The notes beneath the pieces were generated by a model. The model had not been told where the DNA came from. It was given only the letters and a program-made list of their open reading frames with translations, and did not search any database. DNA of 64,000 nucleotides from an uncultured Eubacteriales bacterium (GTDB lineage: Bacteria; Bacillota; Clostridia; Peptostreptococcales; Anaerovoracaceae), in NCBI GenBank assembly GCA_900553025.1, contig USBT01000001.1, positions 13,275 through 77,274 of the forward strand. The letters are read 5' to 3'. The position numbers were made by a program, and so were the translations under genes. Within the stretch, counting starts at the first letter, position 1; every line of letters begins with the position of its first letter. Shown piece after piece: positions 34,229 through 43,826 of this stretch.

Positions 34229-36069
34229 TTCAAGCCATATTTTTTGAGCTTGTCATAAAAATTAGTTTTAGAAATTCCAAGCTCTTTAATAACTAGATTA
34301 TTATTGCCGTTATTTTTTATTAACGCGTTTTCAATAATCTTTTTTTCTTCGTACTCCAAAAGTTCTTTTAGAGTACTGCCTCTATCTGTAGGTATAATCT
34401 GAAGGTGTTCCTTGTAAATTATTTTTGAGTCGCACAAGGTAATCGCCCTCTCGACGATATTTTCAAGCTCTCTCACATTGCCAGGCCAATCATAGGATTC
34501 AAGAACCTCTAAAGCCTCTTCAGAAAATTGCTTCATCGGCATGTCATATCTCTTACAAAATTCAGTTAAAATATGGTTTATGAGAAGGTAAATATCCTGC
34601 TTACGATCTCTTAGAGGCGGTATCTCAATCGGAAACACATTAATTCTATAGTATAAATCCTCTCTAAACTCTCCCAAGGAAATCGATTCTTCCAGATTCT
34701 TATTAGTAGCTACAATCACTCTCACATCTACATCTACGGGTTTTGCAGAACCTATTCTGTAAATGCTCTTATTTTGCAGTACATGCAAAAGCTTCACCTG
34801 AATGTCCATAGGTAGCTCACCCACTTCGTCCAGAAAAATTGTACCACCGCTTGCCGCTTCAAAAAACCCCATTTTGCCGTTAGGATTGGCTCCTGTAAAA
34901 GCACCCCCTACATATCCAAAAAGCTCACTTTCAAAAAGCGTAACTGGTATCGAATTGCAGTTCACCTCTACAAATGGAGCATTTTCATTCCACATCTTGT
35001 GAATTTCATGAGCAATCTTGGACTTTCCGGTGCCGCTTTCTCCTGTGATAATGACATTAAACTTATTTTGTGATGCTTTATACGCAAGATATTTGACCTG
35101 CTTTGCTACATTGCTGCTCCCGACGAAGGCATTGAACGCATCTTCAGGATAGTTTGAAAAATCAGCAGAAAAATGATTCCTATTCTTGATGTTCGCAATA
35201 AACTTCTCATGGTTATGCATAATATTTTCTAGCTTATCCGGCTGTTCCAATATCAAAAACACCCCCGTATCGCCAGTTTCTTCGTCGCTATCAGGTATAA
35301 TGCTACAGATAAACTCTCTCTTGTTCAGTTCCTTGGGTAAGCCTATAAGGTATTCATCCTCTACCCCCTCTATTATTCTAAATAATTTTTCGCTCAGCTC
35401 AGACTCATCAAATAAATTCAAAAATAAAGTGCCCTCAACATCGACATTGTTTTCGCCCTTTTCCTTTGCGGCAAATCTCCCGCCCCTCAGCAAAATAGCA
35501 ATGTCTTCCTTCCTAGCTGTATATCCCTTAGATTGAAAAAACTTTATCTCGCCCAATTGTCCGTCGATTACAACCATATGACCAACCGAACTCAAATAGT
35601 CTAAATTATACTCTCTATTATCTACTATTATTTTGATGCATTTACTATCTCTGTCTATTATCCCAGAAATTTCAAAGCCTAGATATTCCTTTTCTATTGA
35701 AATTTTTCTATCCGACTCATCACTGCGCAAATACTTGTAGTACGGCTTAAAATCACTATTGCCATAGACACCTATTGCGATTAGCATATCTCCCTTGAGT
35801 ATATCATTATTGTGAATATTTATTTTGTTCAAGTCATCTGCTACAAGTCCACCGTCGTCATCTCCGACACAGTTATCTGCAATCACGACAATATCCCCAG
35901 GATTGATGACGCCTTCCTTGTGGTCATAAAGGCTGCCGACATTAATTCCGGTAAACTCCTTTGCTCTATAATTGGCCATTTGGATTTTTCTATTTTTATC
36001 TATATAAAAAAATCCTCTGCCAAGCTTGTCGAAAAAATCGCCCAAAATATGAATATTGTCTTTTCGCAT
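34225..36069 (-). CDS. Sigma-54-dependent transcriptional activator with novel N-terminal sensor region
   Basis: This 614-residue protein has an N-terminal region of about 310 residues starting with a PAS-like FFYIDKNRKIQMANYRAKEFTG, followed by unrecognised domains. An AAA+ domain follows with Walker A GESGTGKS near 341, the GAFTGA loop near 388-393 and Walker B GTIFLDEVGEL. The C-terminal Fis-type helix-turn-helix reads NNLVIKELGISKTNFYDKLKKYG. It has no receiver domain, so it probably senses a small molecule directly. It adjoins alr and is the best candidate to activate the sigma-54 promoter of the spmA operon. GAGGAGG precedes the ATG. Confidence 0.92.
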   Translation of the reverse strand: MRKDNIHILGDFFDKLGRGFFYIDKNRKIQMANYRAKEFTGINVGSLYDHKEGVINPGDIVVIADNCVGDDDGGLVADDLNKINIHNNDILKGDMLIAIGVYGNSDFKPYYKYLRSDESDRKISIEKEYLGFEISGIIDRDSKCIKIIVDNREYNLDYLSSVGHMVVIDGQLGEIKFFQSKGYTARKEDIAILLRGGRFAAKEKGENNVDVEGTLFLNLFDESELSEKLFRIIEGVEDEYLIGLPKELNKREFICSIIPDSDEETGDTGVFLILEQPDKLENIMHNHEKFIANIKNRNHFSADFSNYPEDAFNAFVGSSNVAKQVKYLAYKASQNKFNVIITGESGTGKSKIAHEIHKMWNENAPFVEVNCNSIPVTLFESELFGYVGGAFTGANPNGKMGFFEAASGGTIFLDEVGELPMDIQVKLLHVLQNKSIYRIGSAKPVDVDVRVIVATNKNLEESISLGEFREDLYYRINVFPIEIPPLRDRKQDIYLLINHILTEFCKRYDMPMKQFSEEALEVLESYDWPGNVRELENIVERAITLCDSKIIYKEHLQIIPTDRGSTLKELLEYEEKKIIENALIKNNGNNNLVIKELGISKTNFYDKLKKYGLN

Positions 36070-36227
36070 GCTTCCTCCTCAGTAGTGCTAGTAGTATCGC
36101 GTGACCAACGCTTTTCTCTATTTTACCACATGTGTTTTAATGTGCAATGGTGTTTGAACCAATGGTAGTTTCAAGCTCATTTATTTTATGGTTTCATGCA
36201 GCGTCTATCCCATTGCTTTTCTTCATG

Positions 36228-36252
36228 AAAAAAAAACCAGTATCTGTGCTGG
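36228..36252 (-). terminator. Terminator after the 75-aa ORF
   Basis: CCAG and CTGG flank an eight-base loop, and the minus strand continues into nine T. It lies 30 bases past the stop of the gene at 36283. Confidence 0.65.
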
Positions 36253-36282
36253 CTTAATAAATTTTATTATTATATTCTTTAT

Positions 36283-36510
36283 TCACTCAAATACTATACT
36301 GAGTTTGCTGCCTTCTACATTTGGTGTGACCCATACACAGAAATCATCCCAGCTATCATCAACTTTTGATCTCAAATAAATATTCTCAAAGTTATCAGCC
36401 ACATCAGATGGAATTAGCCACCCAAATAAGCAATCTAATTCCATATCTTTAAAAGCAATATCATCGCATTGCCCAAAATCCATAAAAAACAGCATTTTGC
36501 ATGTTGGCAT
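36283..36510 (-). CDS. Hypothetical protein, 75 aa
   Basis: The small acidic product is rich in Trp, Asp and Phe (CLFGWLIPSD, DDSWDDFCVWVTP) and has no membrane helix. A GAGGT site lies about 11 bases before the ATG and a terminator follows the stop, which supports a real gene. No family is recognised. It is isolated between the sigma-54 activator and the DMT transporter region and could be a fragment of a longer protein. Confidence 0.5.
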   Translation of the reverse strand: MPTCKMLFFMDFGQCDDIAFKDMELDCLFGWLIPSDVADNFENIYLRSKVDDSWDDFCVWVTPNVEGSKLSIVFE

Positions 36511-36563
36511 GGGCTTGGACTACCTCAAAATATTTTATAAAGCTCTCGTTTTCTTTTTATATT

Positions 36564-36589
36564 CAACATCTTAGTTAATATGGATTATT
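36564..36589 (+). repeat. Dispersed 26-base direct repeat, copy 2
   Basis: It matches 25359-25384 at 25 of 26 bases in the same orientation. AT-rich sequence lies on both sides; the gap 36511-36760 holds no gene, only this repeat and a plus-strand terminator. Confidence 0.7.
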
Positions 36590-36649
36590 ATATTTGTTAT
36601 TAAAAATTTATGGTGTCATAGTATACAAGTACTGCTTGTACAATTAAGA

Positions 36650-36671
36650 GGGGCGTTTCAGCCCCTTTTTT
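36650..36671 (+). terminator. Orphan plus-strand terminator
   Basis: GGGGC and GCCCC flank a six-base loop and are followed by six T. No plus-strand gene ends nearby. A smaller hairpin (TACAAG with CTTGTA) lies just upstream. It may end an unannotated small RNA or be a relic of a lost gene. Confidence 0.65.
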
Positions 36672-36760
36672 ATATCAAATGTTTTCTTCAGCCTTTTTTT
36701 ATACTATATAACTATAATTTGTGTTATTTTACATCATAACGGCTCTAGAATATGACTTAA

Positions 36761-37588
36761 TCATATGTTAATTAGTAATACCGACAGAAAAATTATTACC
36801 ATTGTTATTGCATCTTTAATAGTATGTTTAGCCTTGAAAAAAATCCATTCGATTAAATTCACAAAGAAAATTACACATCCACTGTATACAGGAAAAACAA
36901 TATAAGAAGGCAAAACTAAAGTAGCATGTATTACTCCCCATGTAATACAGTAGTTTGCCAATCCAATACCAATACCATATTTAATTTCTTTATTTCCTAA
37001 TTTAAACTTTTCCTTGCACAATGATACTCCCATAACAACAAATGCTATTCCAAAAGAAAATAATATGTATTGACCAATGTATTTTGCTTCCCAGAAATAA
37101 GTTGCTATTTTATAATTAAAATCAATAAGTCCTCCGAAAATTAAAATTGAAAACAGATATTTATATTTTATAAATTTTTGTTCATTTGTTTTATTATATG
37201 ACAAAATAATTGCGACAATAGATAGAACAATTCCTAATAGATTTGTATATCTAGGGTCTTCATTTAAAAATACAATAGAAAAGACTGTTGGGATTATTAT
37301 TCCCAATCTATTATAGATTGTAGAAATTCCAGCACCATTCTCTATTATACTTTTTTTTTGCAATATCATACATATTGCCATTAGTATTCCGTTTACTATA
37401 GCGAGTAATAACAGGCTATAATTAAATTCTATTTTATATTTTAACAAGAATGAAATGTAAGATAGGATAAAGGCTGTAATATAATTAATGAAAAGGGTCT
37501 GTCTAGAATCAGCATTGCTCTCATCTGATTTTTTCATAATAAATATCATAATTATATTAGCACATATCAAAACAATTAAATTTAGCAT
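36761..37588 (-). CDS. DMT-superfamily (EamA-like) transporter
   Basis: The 275-residue protein is almost wholly hydrophobic, with about ten helices in two halves, as in the drug/metabolite transporter superfamily. The segment GISTIYNRLGIIIPTVFSIVFLNEDP in the first half is typical of the EamA repeat end, with an acidic residue before the next helix. It exports or imports a small metabolite; the substrate is unknown. It follows the amidohydrolase gene by about 50 bases and is last in the NhaC-amidohydrolase-DMT set. Confidence 0.8.
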   Translation of the reverse strand: MLNLIVLICANIIMIFIMKKSDESNADSRQTLFINYITAFILSYISFLLKYKIEFNYSLLLLAIVNGILMAICMILQKKSIIENGAGISTIYNRLGIIIPTVFSIVFLNEDPRYTNLLGIVLSIVAIILSYNKTNEQKFIKYKYLFSILIFGGLIDFNYKIATYFWEAKYIGQYILFSFGIAFVVMGVSLCKEKFKLGNKEIKYGIGIGLANYCITWGVIHATLVLPSYIVFPVYSGCVIFFVNLIEWIFFKAKHTIKDAITMVIIFLSVLLINI

Positions 37589-37637
37589 CCTTTATCCTCC
37601 ATCATAATTATGGAGAGCAGTTTTGCTCTCCATATTA

Positions 37638-39305
37638 CTATCTTTCATAAATAATTTTACCGTCCAATATAGTTTTTTCTACAAGTATGTTTTTAATATC
37701 TTCTTCATCGATTTCATTTAAATTTTTATTTAAAATTGCTATATCAGCTAACTTCCCTACCTCCAACGAGCCTTTATATTCTTCCTCTCTGTTTTGAATC
37801 GCTCCGTTAATTGTCATCATCCTAAGCGCTTCTTTAATGGTAATTTTTTCAATTGTCCCTAAGCGGTATCCTCTAATACCTTTTCTTGTAACAGCAGCAT
37901 ACATATTCCAAAACGGATTTACATCAGCACACGGCATGTCTGTACTTAAGTTACAAATAATGTCGTTATCTATATATGTTCTTAATGGTAGAAAACTATT
38001 TTGTTTATCAATTGGCAAAATCTCACCATATCCGTCAGCTTCACCATATATAAATGAACCTTGAACAGATGCTATCATTCCTACTTCGGACATTTTCTCA
38101 ATGGAATCATCCGATGGATAGTAAGCATGTATAATTTGATGTCTATGGGATCTTGGATTCGATTTTACTGCGTCATATATCGCATCAACAGCATGTTTAA
38201 TAGCAACGTCACCCATTACATGAATACCTACATCCCAATCCATGTCATGAGCTTCTTTTACATACTTAGGTAATTTTTCAAGATCTAATCTCAAGTTAAA
38301 TTCTCTAAGTTTAGATTCCCCTTTATACGGTCATGATTTCAAAGCTGTTCCAGATGTTAATCCACCATCAATTGCCATTTTTAATGCTGAATATCTAATC
38401 CATTGGTTCCCATACCCTGAAGTAAAATTATACATATCAAATATTCTATTCAGAGTTTCTTCATCTTGCATCAAAGTAAAGCCATGCCAATTTGGCATTA
38501 AATCAACTCTACAAGATAATTTGCCATTTTTTAACAGGTTGTGGTAGGCTCTACATATTGATGTACTTACGCCAGGCTCTGTTATGGATGTAATTCCATA
38601 TGTTTTATAATGTTGTAGAGCTAACAAAATAGATTTTTCTAGTAAATCAATTGAAGGCTCCCCCTTATTAGCTCCAAATTCATCACTCCCAAAAGGACCT
38701 GTCATTACTTCTCTGATTAGCAGTACCGCATTTCCTTTTAAGACTCCTGTGGGTTCTCCTGTAATCTCATCCTTCTCAATTTCGCCGCTTTTCGGATTCG
38801 GAGTATCTTTTGTAATTCCAGCCTTCTTTAACGCTAATGAGTTTGCAACGCAAGCCCCAAAAATTCTTTCAATTACAATAGGATTATCTTTGCTCACTTT
38901 ATCTAGATCCTCTTTATTAGGACTTCTATTTTCGATAAATTGAGACTCAATATAACTTCCACCTTGAATCCATACGCCTTTACTTGTTTTTGAAATCTTT
39001 TCTTTAAGTTTATGTTGTAATTCTTCTATACTATTAATTCCAAATAGCACTACTCCATCATACATAAGCCCTGCTTCCCATGCATGATTATGACCATCTA
39101 TAATTCCAGGGATTACAGACTTGCCATTAGCATCAATCAATTTAGTGTGTTCATTTGATAATTCGAGTATAGCTTCATTATCTCCCAGTGCAATTATTAT
39201 ATTGTTGTACAGAGCAATTGCCTCAAATATTTCATTGTCTTTATTAACAGAATGGACTGACGCATTATAAATAATTAATGTTGGATCTTGTTTAACTAAC
39301 TTCAT
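37638..39305 (-). pseudogene. YtcJ-like amidohydrolase interrupted by an in-frame TGA
   Basis: The two parts (39305-38331 and 38330-37638) are in the same frame and together give a full 555-codon metal-dependent amidohydrolase. VIPGIIDGHNHAWE lies near the start, DGGLTSGTALKS just before the stop, and IHVMGDVAIKHAVDA, IIHAYYPS and NLSTDMPCADVNPF in the second part, ending with the beta-sandwich LADIAILNKN. The only lesion is TGA at 38333-38331, between ALKS and PYKGES. This could be a fresh nonsense mutation, an assembly error, or recoding (for example selenocysteine). Homologues act on amides or cyclic substrates such as N-acyl amino acids. It lies 36 bases after an NhaC antiporter gene in one operon. 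Confidence 0.75.
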
Positions 39306-39341
39306 AACTAACCTCTATATTTCAATATTTTCTATTATTTA

Positions 39342-40880
39342 TTATTCTTTTATTGTTGCAAGTCGAGCTTGAGCTGATTTATGTAATACTATCAGCATTA
39401 GAATTATTACGACAGCTGTTGTAGCTAGCCCTAATAATGGAGATATTAACCCCCCTACTAAAAATCCTATTGCTGAGCTTATTCCAACCGTTAAACTATA
39501 TGGTAACTGTGTTCTTACATGCTGGATGTGATCTGCACCAGCCGCGGTAGATGCCAAAATTGTTGTATCGGATATAGGTGAACAGTGATCTCCAAAAACT
39601 CCTCCACTTAGACAAGCTCCTATCATTAGTTCCATTGGAACATTAAATTGTGCAGCTATAGGCAAGGCTATTGGAATAGTAATTGCCCATACTCCCCACG
39701 AGCTACCTGTTGAAAATCCAACAAGAGCCCCTACAATAAAAATCATTACCGGCATTAAACCTGGTGATATATTGTTTGATTCAACTAAGTGAATTAAATA
39801 TCCCTTTAAGTTCATATCACCTGTCATCTTACCTATCGACCAAGCCAAAACCAATATAATAGGAATGTCAGAATTTAATGCAACACCCTTTGTAAATTGA
39901 TTAACTATATCTTTATATGATATTATTGATGATTTAACACCACAAATTCCTGCTATAGCCGCTGCTACCAGAAAAGCCATAGTAATGGATAGTGTAATAT
40001 TTGCATTCTTAAATGCACCACCTACACCATTTGTCTGAACTTTACCTGTCCACATAATCATAGCAATTAATATTATAAACAATGCACATAATGGCAATAC
40101 AAAATTTAATTTTGTAATTTTTTTATCTTTGAAAAGTTCAGACTCATCTATGTCATATTTTGTCATTGGTATATCATTTTCACCAATTAAATGACCAGTT
40201 TCTATTGCTCGCTTTTCTGCCTCATACATTGGTCCAATGTCCAAAGCTGTTATTATTACAAATAATAATGTCAACATTCCAAAGATAGCATAAAAGTTAT
40301 ATGGAATTGCTTTAATAAATGTTATCCACGCATTTTGAGATATTGAAAGGGTAGCAAAGGTTGCCGCAATTAGACCAGTAGCGTATGTACTGTAACTAGT
40401 GATAGGAGATAGCGTTGCAAAAGGGCAGCCCATAACATCACAGATATAAGCAAGTTTGACTCTAGAAATATTTAATCTTTCAGTAATAGGCCTCATTATT
40501 GAACCTAGTGTTAATGTAGGCTCTGTAAATATAAATGCAAATGCACTAAAAAATGTAACCAGCTGTGCTTGCTTTCTGGTTCTTACTTTTTTTGTGACAA
40601 TATCACCAAAAGCTTTTGCTGTACCAGATATTTTGATCATATACACAAAGCCACCACAAGCAGTTATTAACATTAATAGACTTGCGTTCCATTCATTCGC
40701 AATATTAGGTATAAAATAATCCGTTATCATCATAGGAAGTCCAACTAAAAAATTTCCTTTTGAGATAATGGTTGTCCCGACCCACAAACCAATAAATAAT
40801 GAAAGTATTGTTTGCTTAGTAACTAATGCTAAAGTAATTGCAATTAACGGTGGGACAATCGCTAAAAAACCATAATCCAT
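39342..40880 (-). CDS. NhaC-family antiporter (copy 3)
   Basis: The 512-residue transporter carries FTEPTLTLGSIMRPITERLNISR, GFSTGSSWGVWAI and FGDHCSPISDTTILASTAAGADH, the NhaC-superfamily pattern. It resembles copy 1 closely. In copy 1 the first motif reads VDDYFNCLTVG; here it is TEPTLTLG, so the ion- or substrate-site residues differ. It is first in the operon with the amidohydrolase and DMT transporter, so it may import the amidohydrolase substrate. GAGGAGAAC precedes the ATG. A PucR-like regulator gene lies upstream on the same strand. Confidence 0.88.
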   Translation of the reverse strand: MDYGFLAIVPPLIAITLALVTKQTILSLFIGLWVGTTIISKGNFLVGLPMMITDYFIPNIANEWNASLLMLITACGGFVYMIKISGTAKAFGDIVTKKVRTRKQAQLVTFFSAFAFIFTEPTLTLGSIMRPITERLNISRVKLAYICDVMGCPFATLSPITSYSTYATGLIAATFATLSISQNAWITFIKAIPYNFYAIFGMLTLLFVIITALDIGPMYEAEKRAIETGHLIGENDIPMTKYDIDESELFKDKKITKLNFVLPLCALFIILIAMIMWTGKVQTNGVGGAFKNANITLSITMAFLVAAAIAGICGVKSSIISYKDIVNQFTKGVALNSDIPIILVLAWSIGKMTGDMNLKGYLIHLVESNNISPGLMPVMIFIVGALVGFSTGSSWGVWAITIPIALPIAAQFNVPMELMIGACLSGGVFGDHCSPISDTTILASTAAGADHIQHVRTQLPYSLTVGISSAIGFLVGGLISPLLGLATTAVVIILMLIVLHKSAQARLATIKE

Positions 40881-41036
40881 TTTGTTCTCCTCTCATAAAA
40901 ATATTAATCCTTACTTTATGACATAATTATATATCTTGAAGTATTTGAATGCATTATCCTTAATATGCAATAATAAAATATAAAATTGGCAGATGAGGAC
41001 AACTCTTGGATTATTGTTTTTAAATCTTATATATTA

Positions 41037-42560
41037 TTATTTATTAATTTCTAAAAGATGAATCCCTAGTTCAATATATAACCTAGAACTAACATTATGT
41101 AAATTTATTCCGTACTCCTCTTTGATTTTTTCGAGTCTATATAGCATTGTTTTATAATGTATAAAAAGTTTACTAGATGCTTGCTTTGCATTACAATTTG
41201 AATTCAAGTATTCTTTTAAAGTTTCATACAAATCCTTGTTTTCCCTAAACAAATTAAACAAATTTTCTGGTATTAGCTGCTCAAGGTTCTTATCCTCACT
41301 AAGTCTGGATAGTATTTTTAAAAACGGATTATCAATACATGAAATAACAAAGCCATTATCTCCAGAATCAGACATCGATCCGTACTCTATTGCATTCCAA
41401 GCTTCTTCATATGATCTTTTTATTTCCAATATTCCATTAGCTACATCCCCTATGCCAATTTGGAAATTTAGACCTGAAAAATTTTTTCGTAATGATATTT
41501 CTAAATTTTTACAGATATCATTAATCATCGATGAATTTTTGAATTCAATTTTATGCAATATATATACTGTTTTATCAAACTTAGTGACAATATCTTCTTT
41601 GTAATTTGTTTTTTGAAAGTCTTCAATAAAACTCATTACTCGATCGTTAATTAGATTAAGAGTTACTATATAACCATTTTTATCAAAATCTTCTGCATTA
41701 AGTTCGCCAATTGTTTTAATAGCAATAACTACATATTCAGCTTTAGTATTTATACCAAGTTGACCTGCTTTCTGGAAAATATCCGTTTCCTTATCATAGC
41801 TTCTATAAATTACATCATATATAAAGTCGCTTATAAATTTTTTATGAACCTCAATTAATTCTAGTTCTCTTTGCATGCCAATCAAAACCGCCTGTGCAAA
41901 AATCTCTAAGACCGTTAAATCCATCCCATTTGGAGGTAATCTATTGCTAAAAACCGCTAAATAACTTTTAGGAATTTTATTAAGTAGTATTGGAAAAAGG
42001 AGTCTATAGCAATTCTTTTTATCCTCTTGAGAATTTTCAAATTCAATTCTTTGAAAATAATAAAATAAATTTTTCAATTCTCTTTTTCTGAGTGATTCTG
42101 GGTTCCTTTCATAATTACACACGGTTGAAAAAGTTGAATATTTTTCATTAAAAAATTCATCATATATTACTATTTCATCTCCTGTAATCTCCTTGTAATA
42201 CCTCAGCATTGGTTCTATTTCAACTTTTTCTATGGATAAATTATTGAATTTTAGATTTATATCTAAAGTGTTTTTTAACCAACTCTGTTCCAAAGTATGA
42301 AGTGTTTTTATAGTTTTGTATCCTAGTTCTAATTGATTATTTTTAGACTTACATTTGTAAAATCCTATTTTACATGTCTTATTACCAACTACACTAATTC
42401 GTAAAAAATTGCTCTCTTTAAAATCATAACCTTGATCATATGTATCTATTTTTAAAATTTGCATATTAGGGTCAAAACTCGAATTTAAAAAATTTATAAA
42501 ATCATCTTTAACGTCAAATTCAAATAATTTTTTTATAAAAATATCAATCTTTATACTCAT
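41037..42560 (-). CDS. PucR/CdaR-like transcriptional regulator
   Basis: The 507-residue protein ends with the PucR-type helix-turn-helix: LYETLKEYLNSNCNAKQASSKLFIHYKTMLYRLEKI, then SRLYIELGIHLLEI. The central part (about 260-400) resembles the GGDEF-like domain of this family, including a QIGIGDVANG segment and SYEEAWNAIEYG. The N-terminal half is unrecognised and may sense a ligand. The start at 42560 is set by AAGGAGAAGCC; an earlier in-frame ATG at 42623 has none. Proteins of this kind control purine, sugar-acid or amino-acid use. The neighbouring NhaC-amidohydrolase-DMT operon is its likely target. Confidence 0.85.
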   Translation of the reverse strand: MSIKIDIFIKKLFEFDVKDDFINFLNSSFDPNMQILKIDTYDQGYDFKESNFLRISVVGNKTCKIGFYKCKSKNNQLELGYKTIKTLHTLEQSWLKNTLDINLKFNNLSIEKVEIEPMLRYYKEITGDEIVIYDEFFNEKYSTFSTVCNYERNPESLRKRELKNLFYYFQRIEFENSQEDKKNCYRLLFPILLNKIPKSYLAVFSNRLPPNGMDLTVLEIFAQAVLIGMQRELELIEVHKKFISDFIYDVIYRSYDKETDIFQKAGQLGINTKAEYVVIAIKTIGELNAEDFDKNGYIVTLNLINDRVMSFIEDFQKTNYKEDIVTKFDKTVYILHKIEFKNSSMINDICKNLEISLRKNFSGLNFQIGIGDVANGILEIKRSYEEAWNAIEYGSMSDSGDNGFVISCIDNPFLKILSRLSEDKNLEQLIPENLFNLFRENKDLYETLKEYLNSNCNAKQASSKLFIHYKTMLYRLEKIKEEYGINLHNVSSRLYIELGIHLLEINK

Positions 42561-42845
42561 GGCTTCTCCTTCAAAATCAATAATTTCCAAAATCATTATA
42601 TATATTAAAATATTCAATTTCAAATTTTAATGTATGCTTTTTTATAACAAAAAAATCATTTCAATATAATTTCATATTTGATTATTATTTGTATTTTCTT
42701 TTCCATGTTACAGGCATATTTTAGCAGTAAGCATATCTTTTCGCTAGGTTGTTTCGACCGTGTCAAGTTTTTATATTTTTTAGCAAAATTATTTTTGATA
42801 TTTCTTTTGCTGTATGACTCCTAATGCTTTTTTGATCATTATATA

Positions 42846-42873
42846 TTGTAAATTTAGAAATTTTAGGTATAAT
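42846..42873 (+). promoter_or_regulatory. Sigma-A promoter for the sortase gene
   Basis: TTGTAA and a perfect TATAAT are 16 bases apart, 28 bases before the GTG start at 42902. The remainder of the 42561-42901 gap is AT-rich and shows nothing else. Confidence 0.6.
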
Positions 42874-42901
42874 TTAATGTAGTAATTGGGGAGGGTTAAT
42901 C

Positions 42902-43660
42902 GTGGAGAAATCAAAAGAAAATCACCAGTCAAATAAAAATAATAAATCAAGCAAAAGGGTGTTTTATAACATTATAACTTTTATATTGATTGTAATAATA
43001 GCCTTTTGCCTATTTAAAATAGGAAAAATTCTATGGGGATATTATGAGGGAACCAAAACTTACGATGAGGTGGCTAAAATAGCGACTAAGGGGGCAAAGG
43101 ATTCTGATAAAATTGATTTTGACAAGTTGCTTCAGAAAAATCCTGATACAAAAGCCTGGATTAAGCTTAAGGGAACTAATATTAACTACCCTATCGTTCA
43201 GGGCAGCAACAATGATTTTTATCTATATCGAATGTTTAATAAGGAATATAATAGAAAAGGATCTATATTTGTCGATTCAAGAATCGAAAACCCTTTCCAG
43301 GACTTTATGACAATTGTGTACGGGCATAACATGAAAGATAATACTATGTTCAGTCATATTATGGACTATAAAGATCAAGAGTTTTATGATAAGCACAAAA
43401 AAATGCTTCTCTACACGCCATCAGCTAAATACGACATGTATATAGTGGGGGCCATGTATCTTGACGCTTCCGCCTCGCAATATAAATTATATTTTAATGA
43501 TTTTGAGAAACAAAGCTATGTTGATTGGATAGTCGCAAACTCCTTGGTAAAAACAACTGAAGCTGCTACGGCTGAGGATAAAATTGTGATGCTCAGTACA
43601 TGCACAAATGTTGATGAGGACGGCAGGTTTGTAGTGTTTGGCAAGCTTGTACCAAGGTAA
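42902..43660 (+). CDS. srtB: Class B sortase
   Basis: Sortases cut a sorting signal and join surface proteins to peptidoglycan. The 252-residue protein has an N-terminal membrane anchor (about 21-41) and the SrtB catalytic triad: His142 in VYGHNMKD, Cys234 in MLSTCTN and Arg242 in DEDGRFVVFGKL. The GTG start is supported by GGGGAGGG eight bases upstream. It stands alone with its own promoter and terminator. No protein with an LPxTG- or NPxTN-type sorting signal was recognised in the window, so the substrates are elsewhere. Confidence 0.93.
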   Translation: MEKSKENHQSNKNNKSSKRVFYNIITFILIVIIAFCLFKIGKILWGYYEGTKTYDEVAKIATKGAKDSDKIDFDKLLQKNPDTKAWIKLKGTNINYPIVQGSNNDFYLYRMFNKEYNRKGSIFVDSRIENPFQDFMTIVYGHNMKDNTMFSHIMDYKDQEFYDKHKKMLLYTPSAKYDMYIVGAMYLDASASQYKLYFNDFEKQSYVDWIVANSLVKTTEAATAEDKIVMLSTCTNVDEDGRFVVFGKLVPR

Positions 43661-43707
43661 ATCAAAATTATTCTATTAACAACAAAATACCAGTTTGAAA
43701 ACATAAA

Positions 43708-43774
43708 GACACTACTTTCGCATCCTTTCAACAGCGATATAGCAAATTGAAATTGCATCTGTAGTGTCATTTTT
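43708..43774. terminator. Terminator between sortase and FemAB-like genes
   Basis: GACACTAC (43708-43715) and GTAGTGTC (43761-43768) enclose a second palindromic arm (GCAAATTGAAATTGC) and are followed by five T on the plus strand. It lies between converging genes. Confidence 0.7.
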
Positions 43775-43826
43775 GTGCTTACTTTCGCTAGATTACCTAG
43801 ATTAATTTGATATATTTTCGAATATT

